Below are positions 1 to 4,662 of a stretch of DNA of 13,912 bases, piece after piece. The stretch comes from JAZGER01 sp036480335. Its GTDB lineage: Bacteria > Pseudomonadota > Gammaproteobacteria > DSM-19610. The stretch covers positions 1 to 13,912 of the forward strand of contig JAZGGH010000142.1 in the NCBI GenBank assembly GCA_036480335.1. The letters are read 5' to 3'. Position 1 is the stretch's first letter; each line of letters starts with the position of its first letter. The position numbers were made by a program, and so were the translations under genes. The notes below the pieces were generated by a model. That model made no database searches, was not told the DNA's origin, and worked only from the letters and a program-made list of their open reading frames with translations.

Positions 1-448
1 GGATGCCATGGCGATTATGTGCCGACCCATAGCGTTTTCTGTAGGTTTTATTTTGATGGCGAAGCTGCTGGTACAGGTCACCACCAGAGCGCTTGTCGGC
101 CAGAATATACTGATAAATCGTTTCAGGGTGCAGCTTGATGATGCCTTCCTTTTCAAATCGGCCTGCCATCTGTTCAGGGCTCCAGTCCTGATCAAGACCC
201 ACCTGTATAAGCTCCTTGATCTCATCGGTGAGCTTTATCGCTTTTGGCTTTGTCTCGTGACGTTGCTTTGCCAGACGATCCGCCTGTTTGTGGCGATACC
301 CCTTCAGTCCCTTATTGCGGCTGACTTCTCTGTATATCGTACTTTGAGAGCGACCCAGGGTGGTGGCTATTTCTGTCTGTGCCATTTCGTTTTTCATTGA
401 AAGTTCGATATAATGTCTTTCCTCAAGACTCAGGTGTTTGTAGCTCAT
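1..448 (-). CDS. IS30-family transposase, N-terminal part (runs off the window)
   Basis: Read on the minus strand from ATG at 448-446, the open frame gives 149 residues and leaves the window at base 1 without a stop. It begins MSYKHLSLEERHYIELSMKN and continues with a helix-turn-helix (MAQTEIATTLGRSQSTIYRE), the classic IS30 N-terminal DNA-binding region. A second conserved segment follows (residues about 85-115, with DWSPEQMAGR and HPETIYQYI). The DDE catalytic core would lie beyond the left edge, so activity cannot be judged. IS30 transposases cut and join the ends of their own element. The opposite-strand frame at 8-400 is a shadow of this gene. Confidence 0.93.
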   Translation of the reverse strand, partial: MSYKHLSLEERHYIELSMKNEMAQTEIATTLGRSQSTIYREVSRNKGLKGYRHKQADRLAKQRHETKPKAIKLTDEIKELIQVGLDQDWSPEQMAGRFEKEGIIKLHPETIYQYILADKRSGGDLYQQLRHQNKTYRKRYGSAHNRHGI

Positions 449-523
449 TGTTACCTCTGCTTTTGGTTTCGTAGCCTGCAGTGTAACCCTGAGTCTTGTT
501 CTCTTACAGGGTGCAACACTTTT
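449..523 (-). mobile_element. Probable right-hand end of the IS30-family element
   Basis: The 70 or so bases upstream of the transposase start contain, on the minus strand, AGTGTTGCACCCTG (complement of about 507-520). This resembles the terminal inverted repeat of many IS30-family elements, which often begin with a GTTGCAC-like core. The element probably ends close to 520-523. The partner repeat and the target duplication are outside the window, so the exact edge is an estimate. Confidence 0.5.
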
Positions 524-619
524 AGCTAGCGTCAGAGGTTATGCACTTATGATACGAATTCAGCCCTGATCATAATTTCCCTGCTTTCAGAAACTGATTA
601 TTCTTGTTATTCTGCCGGA

Positions 620-1255
620 ATGCCCCCTGTTCTTTATTCCTTTCGTCGTTGCCCCTACGCCATGCGCGCCAGACTCACTATAAAATACAGCGGTTGCAAG
701 GTTGAGTTGCGTGAAGTGTTATTGCGCGACATGCCGGCCTCTCTACTGGAAATTTCCCCTAAAGGGACGGTGCCGGTTTTGTTGACAGATAATCAGGAAG
801 TGATTGAAGAAAGCCTGGATATCATGCACTGGGCGCTTGCGCAGAATGACCCGGATAACTGGTTAACGCTTGAGAACAGAGATGTTGGCAGCCAGTTGAT
901 TGAAAAAAATGACAGTGAGTTCAAATACTGGCTGGACAGATATAAATATGCAGACCGCTTCCCAGAAGACTCACAGCAGAGCTATCGCAGTCGGTGTGAA
1001 GCCTTTCTGACAGAGCTTGAATCAGCTCTGTCAGCACATCAATATCTGACGGGCGACGAGCTATCGTTTGCTGATACCGCTATTTTTCCCTTCATACGGC
1101 AATTCGCTTTTGTAGATAAAGCCTGGTTTGATCAGACACAATATTCGCAATTGCAGAACTGGTTACAGCAGCGACTTGAAAGTCGTTTGTTTGATGCCAT
1201 TATGGAAAAGCATCTGGCCTGGCAATCAGGAGATCAGGCCTGCGTATTACTTTGA
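620..1255 (+). CDS. Glutathione S-transferase family protein
   Basis: The 211-residue product has a thioredoxin-fold GST N-terminal domain (about 1-75) followed by an all-helical C-terminal domain (about 95-200). The N-terminus reads LYSFRRCPYAMRARL, with Cys11 in a CPYA motif where glutaredoxin-like and omega/beta-type GSTs place the active cysteine. A VP pair at 51-52 gives the cis-proline, and EES near 63-65 is the usual glutathione-binding acidic/serine pair. I expect a cytosolic thiol transferase or lyase-type GST; the substrate cannot be told. The start is supported by homologous N-termini rather than by the ribosome site, which is weak (CCGGA just upstream). The gene stands alone, with an IS element upstream and a convergent gene downstream. 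Confidence 0.88.
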   Translation: MPPVLYSFRRCPYAMRARLTIKYSGCKVELREVLLRDMPASLLEISPKGTVPVLLTDNQEVIEESLDIMHWALAQNDPDNWLTLENRDVGSQLIEKNDSEFKYWLDRYKYADRFPEDSQQSYRSRCEAFLTELESALSAHQYLTGDELSFADTAIFPFIRQFAFVDKAWFDQTQYSQLQNWLQQRLESRLFDAIMEKHLAWQSGDQACVLL

Positions 1256-1272
1256 TTGTTTAGAAGCATCTC

Positions 1273-1524
1273 TCAGGAACCCGATCCATCAGAAGGTGCC
1301 AGCATAGTGAGCAACAATTGCGCATGTTCAGCGCCTTCTCTACCCAGATCGGTAAGATAGCCGCCATCAACCTGTGTCATTAGTCCTTTGTTGTAGAGCC
1401 GCTCTACCGCTTCGATCATTTCAGGTCTGGCTGATTTGTGCACCTTAATACCCTGCATGCTTGAATCGGGATTAAAATTGACAAGAACGTGTAGTTCATC
1501 AAGTTGTTCGGGAGTAAAAGGCAT
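1273..1524 (-). CDS. Small conserved protein of the TIGR02647 type
   Basis: The 83-residue product starts MPFTPEQLDELHVLVNFNPD and contains GIKVHKSARPEMIEAVERLY and VDGGYLTDLGREGAEHAQ. This matches my memory of TIGR02647, a family of small gammaproteobacterial proteins with a winged-helix-like core, often annotated as DNA-binding. The family function is not established. On the minus strand GGAAACTCC lies just upstream of the ATG and gives a modest ribosome site. The gene converges with the GST gene, with only 17 bases between the stops. Confidence 0.8.
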   Translation of the reverse strand: MPFTPEQLDELHVLVNFNPDSSMQGIKVHKSARPEMIEAVERLYNKGLMTQVDGGYLTDLGREGAEHAQLLLTMLAPSDGSGS

Positions 1525-1592
1525 GGAGTTTCCTGTGTTTGGGATACTGATGGCGAGTGATTATACCTGTTACTGGTGCCAGATGCTTTAAA

Positions 1593-1626
1593 AGCTAGCC
1601 CTACCGAAAAGAGTGGCTCCCTAGCT
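1593..1626 (-). terminator. Possible weak hairpin terminator of the leftward repressor gene
   Basis: AGCTAG (1593-1598) pairs with CTAGCT (1621-1626). On the minus strand the stem is followed by TTTTAAA. It sits 190 bases past the stop of the leftward repressor gene. The stem is short with a long loop, so this is tentative. Confidence 0.25.
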
Positions 1627-1744
1627 AAAAAATAAGATCAGTCCAACGACAATATAAAGGGTAGAGTGTGTCTACCTCCCCCCATCTAATGGCTCTTTAA
1701 GACTATCAATCTGTGAGCTTCCTTTGCCGGTGCCGCTCTTCCAC

Positions 1745-1769
1745 GTGGATCTGCTGTCGCTTGATCCAC
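1745..1769. repeat. GTGGATC-N11-GATCCAC inverted repeat of a dispersed-repeat type
   Basis: GTGGATC (1745-1751) and GATCCAC (1763-1769) are perfect inverted arms around 11 bases. With the flanking CCCTACGCAGC, the complement reads GTAGGGTGGATCAAGCGACA, a form known to me from short palindromic repeats scattered between genes in many proteobacterial genomes. It lies in the gap between the TIGR02647-like gene and the repressor gene. I see no gene in 1525-1816. Copy number in this genome cannot be checked here. Confidence 0.45.
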
Positions 1770-1816
1770 CCTACGCAGCAACATGGAAACGACTTAATGG
1801 TGGGCTACGAACATTC

Positions 1817-2473
1817 TTATTGACTGGAATACTGTTGCAGCGCTTTGGCCATATCCAGTAACAATAGCCGTTCAGGCGGGGATAATTCAGAATGAATGGC
1901 CATTAATGCCTGCAAGTCCGGTGGGTAGGATGTTGATAGCCCATCGGATTCTATGTGTTGTTCATCTAGCCAGAGTTTGGGTTTGGTAAAATAATTTTCC
2001 AGGCGGCGGCCCAGTCGTTTTCCGATGTTCCGGGCGGGGTCTTCAATATGGTTTGTAATTTGCTGTTCCGTTAGCTGTATCTGGTGGAGAAAATTCCGAA
2101 ACGTAAAGCGATTATCTGCTCTGGCCAGGTTAACCAGATACACCATGTTTTGATGACGAATAGCCTGAACTGTTCGTGTTTGTGCTGAGATAGGGCCTTT
2201 CCCAAACATGATCCAGCAGCAGGAATGGCGGGTAATATTGGCAATATAGTTAACCTCTTCGGGGCCGGCCAGTGAAAACCCCTGTTCATAGTTCCTCAGT
2301 CGTGAAGCACTCCAGTCAGGGCGTTGTTCATTAATATCATTAATTGTCAGATGGGCTTCTTGCCGGGCTTTACGCATGCGTTTGCCGATGGCGATGGCAA
2401 TGGGGTTTTTTTCTCTTTTCGGTTTTTTTGATTTGCCAGTTAAGGTTTTTGTTTTCCGTGCCGTCAGTGTCAT
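1817..2473 (-). CDS. XRE/Cro-C1-type helix-turn-helix repressor
   Basis: The product is 218 residues from the preferred ATG (2473-2471); an in-frame ATG 48 bases upstream (2521) would add 16 residues. I prefer the inner start because AGG (ACAGGTAAC) sits just before it and because two palindromes fall between the two ATGs, as expected of an operator. After a basic leader rich in Lys and Thr, an HTH region runs IGKRMRKARQEAHLT to PDWSASRLRNYEQG and on to WIMFGKG, the pattern of phage-type C1/C2-like repressors. The C-terminal half (LTEQQITNHIEDPARNIGKR and beyond) has no recognisable peptidase residues, so it is probably a small ligand or dimer domain. It may be a prophage-derived or stand-alone regulator; its target is unknown. 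Confidence 0.8.
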   Translation of the reverse strand: MTLTARKTKTLTGKSKKPKREKNPIAIAIGKRMRKARQEAHLTINDINEQRPDWSASRLRNYEQGFSLAGPEEVNYIANITRHSCCWIMFGKGPISAQTRTVQAIRHQNMVYLVNLARADNRFTFRNFLHQIQLTEQQITNHIEDPARNIGKRLGRRLENYFTKPKLWLDEQHIESDGLSTSYPPDLQALMAIHSELSPPERLLLLDMAKALQQYSSQ

Positions 2474-2485
2474 GGTGTTACCTGT

Positions 2486-2512
2486 CAAGTTACTTGATAT
2501 TATTGCTTGCAA
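2486..2512. promoter_or_regulatory. Candidate operator palindromes upstream of the repressor gene
   Basis: CAAGTTACTTG (2486-2496) is a perfect 5-1-5 palindrome, and TTGCTTGCAA (2503-2512) is a TTGC/GCAA inverted repeat. Their centres are about 16.5 bases apart, and they lie 13-39 bases before the preferred repressor start. Autoregulation by the adjacent repressor is the simple reading, by analogy with C1-type proteins. No binding evidence exists. Confidence 0.4.
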
Positions 2513-2587
2513 TACTAGCATAGCGTATTTATACTTGCTTCATCATTAAACAAGGGCTGGGTAAATCCAGTCATTATTGGGAAAGAA

Positions 2588-2713
2588 ATGATTTCAACAA
2601 GTCCACAACAAATCAATTGCTCACACCTCCAACGCAGCTTGAAGGTGACGGGCATTTGTGTGCTTGTTCGACTGACGAACGCAATAGATTATAGAAAACA
2701 TCGTATGACGTAA
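2588..2713 (+). CDS. Possible 41-residue leader ORF
   Basis: An ATG preceded by GGGAAAGAA opens a 41-codon frame beginning MISTSPQQINCSHLQRS and ending at TAA 2711-2713. I recognise no family. Its stop lies inside the left arm of the hairpin at 2710-2739, ahead of the terminator at 2767-2806, an arrangement that could allow translation-coupled control. The composition is not clearly coding and the frame may be chance. Confidence 0.2.
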   Translation: MISTSPQQINCSHLQRSLKVTGICVLVRLTNAIDYRKHRMT

Positions 2714-2762
2714 CCTCTTTATACATAACGGGAGGTTACTTGAAAATGTTTCAGGTACCTCC
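2710..2762 (+). promoter_or_regulatory. Two mutually exclusive hairpins in the leader
   Basis: GTAACCTC (2710-2717) pairs perfectly with GAGGTTAC (2732-2739). Alternatively GGAGGT (2731-2736) pairs with ACCTCC (2757-2762), enclosing CTTGAAA (2739-2745) paired with TTTCAGG (2749-2755). The two folds share 2731-2739 and cannot coexist. A strong intrinsic terminator starts five bases later. This is the geometry of a conditional leader or of a small structured RNA. I do not recognise a known riboswitch class. Confidence 0.4.
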
Positions 2763-2766
2763 GCTC

Positions 2767-2806
2767 AAAACCCGGTGATGCCTGAAAAGGACGACCGGGT
2801 TTTTTT
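2767..2806 (+). terminator. Strong intrinsic terminator
   Basis: AAAACCCGGT (2767-2776) pairs with ACCGGGTTTT (2794-2803). The apical part can also pair as CCT-GAAA-AGG, and the T-run reaches 2806. The A-run upstream gives partial bidirectionality. No large gene ends just before it, so it terminates either a short leader/small RNA or read-through from the left. Confidence 0.78.
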
Positions 2807-2814
2807 ATGCCCGG

Positions 2815-2844
2815 GATTCAGGTCTGGCATCTGAATCGCTTTTT
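2815..2844 (+). promoter_or_regulatory. GATTCAG/CTGAATC hairpin with T-run, overlapping a sigma-54-like site
   Basis: GATTCAG (2815-2821) pairs perfectly with CTGAATC (2831-2837) around nine bases, and TTTTT follows at 2840-2844, so it could be a second weak terminator. The same bases hold CTGGCATCTGAATCGCT (2824-2840). Here GG (2826-2827) and GC (2838-2839) have the exact 10-base gap of a sigma-54 -24/-12 promoter, with three mismatches to TGGCACG-N4-TTGC. The site points toward the tRNA array. Either reading is tentative. Confidence 0.3.
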
Positions 2845-2862
2845 AACAACGTGGAAATGCAA

Positions 2863-2878
2863 TGGGTCGAAAGACCCA
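2863..2878 (+). other. GNRA-tetraloop hairpin in the tRNA-array leader
   Basis: TGGGTC (2863-2868) and GACCCA (2873-2878) form a perfect six-pair stem closed by a GAAA tetraloop. This is a very stable RNA element about 110 bases before the first tRNA. It could be part of the precursor transcript, such as a processing or docking site. Nothing else identifies it. Confidence 0.5.
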
Positions 2879-2988
2879 AAAATATACATTCGACTGTGTC
2901 GGATGCAGATCCTCTTTGCCCGAGGGATTCTGATGTTTGCGTATCGGGCACCAGAGATGGGAAGCCGTTATGGCAGCGCAGGTATTTT

Positions 2989-3064
2989 TCTCGGGTAGCT
3001 CAACTGGTAGAGCGCCTGGCTGTTAACCAGGTCGTTGGGGGTTCGAAGCCCTCCCCGAGAGCCA
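2989..3064 (+). tRNA. tRNA-Asn (GTT)
   Basis: A full cloverleaf of 76 bases with encoded CCA. The acceptor TCTCGGG pairs with CCCGAGA, the discriminator is G, and the anticodon stem is CCTGG/CCAGG. The loop CTGTTAA gives anticodon GTT at 3022-3024, and the T-loop is TTCGAAG. It decodes AAC/AAU. It is the first member of the array, six bases before the next tRNA. GUN anticodons (Tyr, His, Asn, Asp) are targets of colicin E5-type nucleases, which bears on the proposed role of the array. Confidence 0.96.
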
Positions 3065-3070
3065 GAATGT

Positions 3071-3144
3071 AGCGAGATGGTGTAACGGTAACATCTCAGA
3101 TTCATACTCTGAGGCTTTCAGTTCGACTCTGGATCTCGCTTCCA
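3071..3144 (+). tRNA. tRNA with CAT anticodon (Met elongator, or Ile2)
   Basis: Seventy-four bases with encoded CCA. AGCGAGA pairs with TCTCGCT, the discriminator is T, the D-loop AACGGTA keeps GG, and the T-loop is TTCGACT. The anticodon loop is TTCATAC (CAT at 3103-3105) on a TCAGA/TCTGA stem. It lacks the three G-C anticodon-stem pairs and the 1-72 mismatch of initiator tRNA, so it is an elongator Met or a lysidine-modified Ile2 tRNA reading AUA. C at position 38 and T at position 32 are uncommon. The discriminator T differs from the A usual in both Met and Ile tRNAs. Only one base separates it from the next tRNA. Confidence 0.92.
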
Positions 3145-3145
3145 C

Positions 3146-3221
3146 GACCTTGTCACTCAATCGGTAGAGTACCGCTCTGTCTAAGCGGATGTTGTGAGTT
3201 CGAATCTCATCAGGGTCGCCA
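3146..3221 (+). tRNA. tRNA-Asp (GTC) with T at position 37
   Basis: Seventy-six bases with encoded CCA. GACCTTG pairs with CAGGGTC (one G-T pair), the discriminator is G as expected for Asp, and the T-loop is TTCGAAT. The anticodon stem is CCGCT/AGCGG, and the loop CTGTCTA gives GTC at 3179-3181. Position 37, 3' of the anticodon, is T instead of the near-universal purine, which should weaken codon pairing or alter modification and nuclease recognition. The rest of the cloverleaf is regular, so I read this as a real but specialised tRNA. Confidence 0.93.
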
Positions 3222-3416
3222 ATTTCATGTAACGGATCTGTCCCGTTATTGCTAATTGTGAGTGTTGTTGTCACGTTGAGCGACAACCAATGAACGTTTT
3301 CGCCTGCAAATTCCGGTGAGTCTGCGCAGCTCGAAAAAAGCAGGGTATCGACAGCACTCACATCCTGTTCACCTCCGGAGTCCGATGCTTCAATTCTATC
3401 TGGAGCAACGCTAAAA
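3222..3416 (+). other. 195-base gap in the tRNA array with several hairpins, no recognised gene
   Basis: Hairpins seen are AACGG/CCGTT near the start, GTTGTC (3267-3272)/GACAAC (3282-3287), and a nested stem GTGAGTCTGC (3316-3325) with GCAG (3340-3343) and ACTCAC (3356-3361). A T-loop-like TCCGATG occurs around 3381-3387, but no acceptor stem or CCA goes with it. This may be a degenerate tRNA, a small RNA processed out of the array transcript, or spacer. The minus-strand frame over it gives a peptide typical of false ORFs antisense to tRNAs. Confidence 0.35.
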
Positions 3417-3490
3417 TCCCCGATCGTCTAATGGCAGGACACCGCACTTTGACTGCGGCAGTTAAGGTTCGAATCCTTATCGGGGAGCCA
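3417..3490 (+). tRNA. tRNA-Gln (TTG)
   Basis: Seventy-four bases with encoded CCA. TCCCCGA pairs with TCGGGGA. U1-A72 and discriminator G73 are the known glutaminyl-tRNA synthetase identity features. The anticodon stem is CCGCA/TGCGG with loop CTTTGAC, giving TTG at 3449-3451, and the T-loop is TTCGAAT. It decodes CAA. Regular structure throughout. Confidence 0.96.
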
Positions 3491-3507
3491 GTATTCATTG
3501 TAACAAC

Positions 3508-3548
3508 AGCTTCTCATCAGGAAGATCCGCCGGCTTCCTGCAGGAGCT
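3508..3548 (+). other. Long bulged hairpin between tRNA-Gln and tRNA-Leu
   Basis: AGCTTCT (3508-3514) pairs with AGGAGCT (3542-3548), and inside it CAGGAAG (3518-3524) pairs perfectly with CTTCCTG (3534-3540) around a nine-base loop. No T-run follows, so it is not a rho-independent terminator on this strand. It could be an RNase III-type processing site or a separate small RNA in the array transcript. Confidence 0.5.
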
Positions 3549-3560
3549 TAATTTAAAAAA

Positions 3561-3647
3561 GGGAACGTGGCGAAACTGGAAAACGCGGCAGGCTTAGACC
3601 CTGTTGGGGGCAACCCCTTGTCAGTTCGACTCTGACCGTTCCTACCA
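3561..3647 (+). tRNA. tRNA-Leu (TAG)
   Basis: A type II tRNA of 87 bases with encoded CCA. GGGAACG pairs with CGTTCCT, and the discriminator is A as required for Leu. The anticodon stem GCAGG/CCTGT carries loop CTTAGAC, giving TAG at 3595-3597. The long variable arm GGGG-CAA-CCCC and T-loop TTCGACT are typical. It decodes CUA and probably other CUN codons. The next tRNA starts seven bases later. Confidence 0.95.
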
Positions 3648-3654
3648 TTTACCT

Positions 3655-3728
3655 GGGATGTTAGCTCAATAGCAGAGCAACGGGCTTTTAACCCGTCGAC
3701 GAAGGGGCAGTACCTTCACATCTCACCA
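3655..3728 (+). tRNA. tRNA-Lys (TTT) with non-canonical elbow
   Basis: Seventy-four bases with encoded CCA. GGGATGT pairs with ACATCTC, and discriminator A73 and anticodon TTT (3687-3689, loop CTTTTAA) are the Lys identity elements. The D-stem is GCTC/GAGC and the T-stem GAAGG/CCTTC. The T-loop is GGCAGTA instead of TTCRANN, so T54, T55 and A58 are lost while C56 remains. The D-loop AATAGCA has only one G, so G18 is lost. The D-loop/T-loop contact is therefore altered on both sides although all stems are intact. Lys-UUU is the classic target of the anticodon nuclease PrrC. Generic tRNA finders may score it low. Confidence 0.85.
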
Positions 3729-3744
3729 GACATTCACTATTTTT

Positions 3745-3821
3745 GCCCCTGTAGCTCAGTGGATCAGAGCACCTGGCTTCGAACCAGGGTGTCGGGCGTT
3801 CGAATCGCTCCAGGGGTACCA
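3745..3821 (+). tRNA. tRNA-Arg (TCG)
   Basis: Seventy-seven bases with encoded CCA. GCCCCTG pairs with CAGGGGT, the discriminator is A, the D-loop contains GG and the T-loop is TTCGAAT. The anticodon stem CCTGG/CCAGG with loop CTTCGAA gives TCG at 3779-3781. It reads CGA and perhaps other CGN codons; most gammaproteobacteria use ACG (inosine) for this box. It is the last member of the array. The following 214 bases to the HNH gene hold no further tRNA that I can fold. Confidence 0.96.
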
Positions 3822-3922
3822 GTTTTTGCATTTCCAGCGTTGTCATTGATGAACCCAGTTTTATAAACTCTATAAAGACTAAAGGTACTTCAATTAACCA
3901 GGATTTCGTCTGAGTTCAAGAT

Positions 3923-3980
3923 GGATGATTGTTGAGAACCGCAGTATATAAGCATATATGAGGATCGAAAAAAATCATCC
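3923..3980 (+). promoter_or_regulatory. Long-range inverted repeat and AT-rich promoter-like stretch before the HNH gene
   Basis: GGATGATT (3923-3930) and AATCATCC (3973-3980) are perfect inverted arms around 42 bases. Inside are TTGAGA (3934-3939) and an AT-rich TATATAAGCATATAT, which could supply -35 and -10 elements for the HNH-rtcB pair. No clear sigma-54 site, as used by E. coli rtcBA, is visible here. Tentative. Confidence 0.3.
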
Positions 3981-4035
3981 AACGTATAAATCGGGCGAAA
4001 AGACAATTAATTGAGATACTCAATGAGGCACAAAC

Positions 4036-4617
4036 ATGAAAAACAATCTGTTAATACTTGGCCTGGACAAGGGCGGTAATCCTGCTGGCTGGTTAAGCCA
4101 TGAAGATGCCATTCGTCTGATTACCCGCGGTCGAACCTGTGGCATGTTTGGTGAGCAACGGTTTACCTTCCTGGGAGGAACAAATCGGCTGAGTGGTAAA
4201 CGTTCGCAGATAGATGTGTTTCCCATCGTTCTGACAACGGGTGAGATTAACCGTCACCTGTATGCTGTTCACTACCAGCCGCCATTGACTAATCGAGGGC
4301 TGTTTCGTCGTGATGGCGGGCTCTGTCTCTACTGTGGCGAAGGCTATCCGCTTCGCCAGTTGACGCGCGATCACATCATTCCACTGAGTCGTGGTGGTCA
4401 GAATACCTGGACAAATGTGGTGAGTGCATGTCGACGTTGCAATCATGCAAAGGCTGACAGGACACCTGAGCAATGGGGGCATCCGTTGCTGGCAGTACCC
4501 TACATTCCGAACTATGCGGAGCATTTGATTTTGTTGAATCGTCGAATATTGGCAGACCAGCGTGCATTTTTAATGAAGCGCGTATCAACGCATAGCCGAT
4601 TAAGTGAACCCCGCTAA
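4036..4617 (+). CDS. HNH endonuclease
   Basis: The 193-residue product has an N-terminal region of about 90 residues (LGLDKGGNPAGWLSHEDAIR) like that of many stand-alone HNH proteins, then an HNH domain at about 90-145. Zinc-binding pairs are C97-x2-C100 and C132-x2-C135. The catalytic signature is D112-H113, N127 and H137 (TRDHIIPLSRGG, TNVV, CRRCNHAKAD). It should be a metal-dependent nickase or nuclease; DNA or RNA as target cannot be told. GAGG lies eight bases before the ATG. The gene follows the tRNA array and precedes rtcB by 45 bases, so the two are probably co-transcribed. The last codons lie in a 14-base tandem repeat. Confidence 0.9.
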   Translation: MKNNLLILGLDKGGNPAGWLSHEDAIRLITRGRTCGMFGEQRFTFLGGTNRLSGKRSQIDVFPIVLTTGEINRHLYAVHYQPPLTNRGLFRRDGGLCLYCGEGYPLRQLTRDHIIPLSRGGQNTWTNVVSACRRCNHAKADRTPEQWGHPLLAVPYIPNYAEHLILLNRRILADQRAFLMKRVSTHSRLSEPR

Positions 4618-4636
4618 GTGAACCCCGCTAAGTGAA
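4601..4636. repeat. 14-base tandem repeat across the HNH stop codon
   Basis: TAAGTGAACCCCGC occurs at 4601-4614 and 4615-4628, then TAAGTGAA at 4629-4636. Because 14 is not a multiple of three, each added copy changes the end of the HNH frame. With no insertion the frame would end at TAG two residues earlier. It looks like recent slippage and probably has little effect on the protein. Confidence 0.9.
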
Positions 4637-4662
4637 TAGGATCAATAAAAAGGAGTAAAAAA

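Noticed and set aside
8..400. Plus-strand 130-residue open frame at the left edge
   Set aside because: It is the reverse-strand shadow of the IS30-type transposase, which has clear family motifs.
2807..3072. Two small plus-strand frames running into the tRNA array
   Set aside because: They overlap hairpins and tRNA-Asn, lack convincing ribosome sites and have no recognisable protein character.
3071..3144. Initiator tRNA-fMet
   Set aside because: The anticodon stem lacks the G-C triplet and the first acceptor pair is A-T rather than the initiator mismatch.
3023..3361. Minus-strand 112-residue open frame across the tRNA genes
   Set aside because: It is antisense to three tRNAs and contains the DEIRTHN...LDRAVLYRLS type peptide, a well-known false ORF produced by the reverse strand of tRNA genes.
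2989..3821. CRISPR-like array
   Set aside because: Similar spacing comes from consecutive tRNA genes. No identical repeats are present.
4093..4524. Long minus-strand frame inside the HNH gene
   Set aside because: It is a shadow; the plus strand encodes clear HNH and zinc motifs over the same bases.
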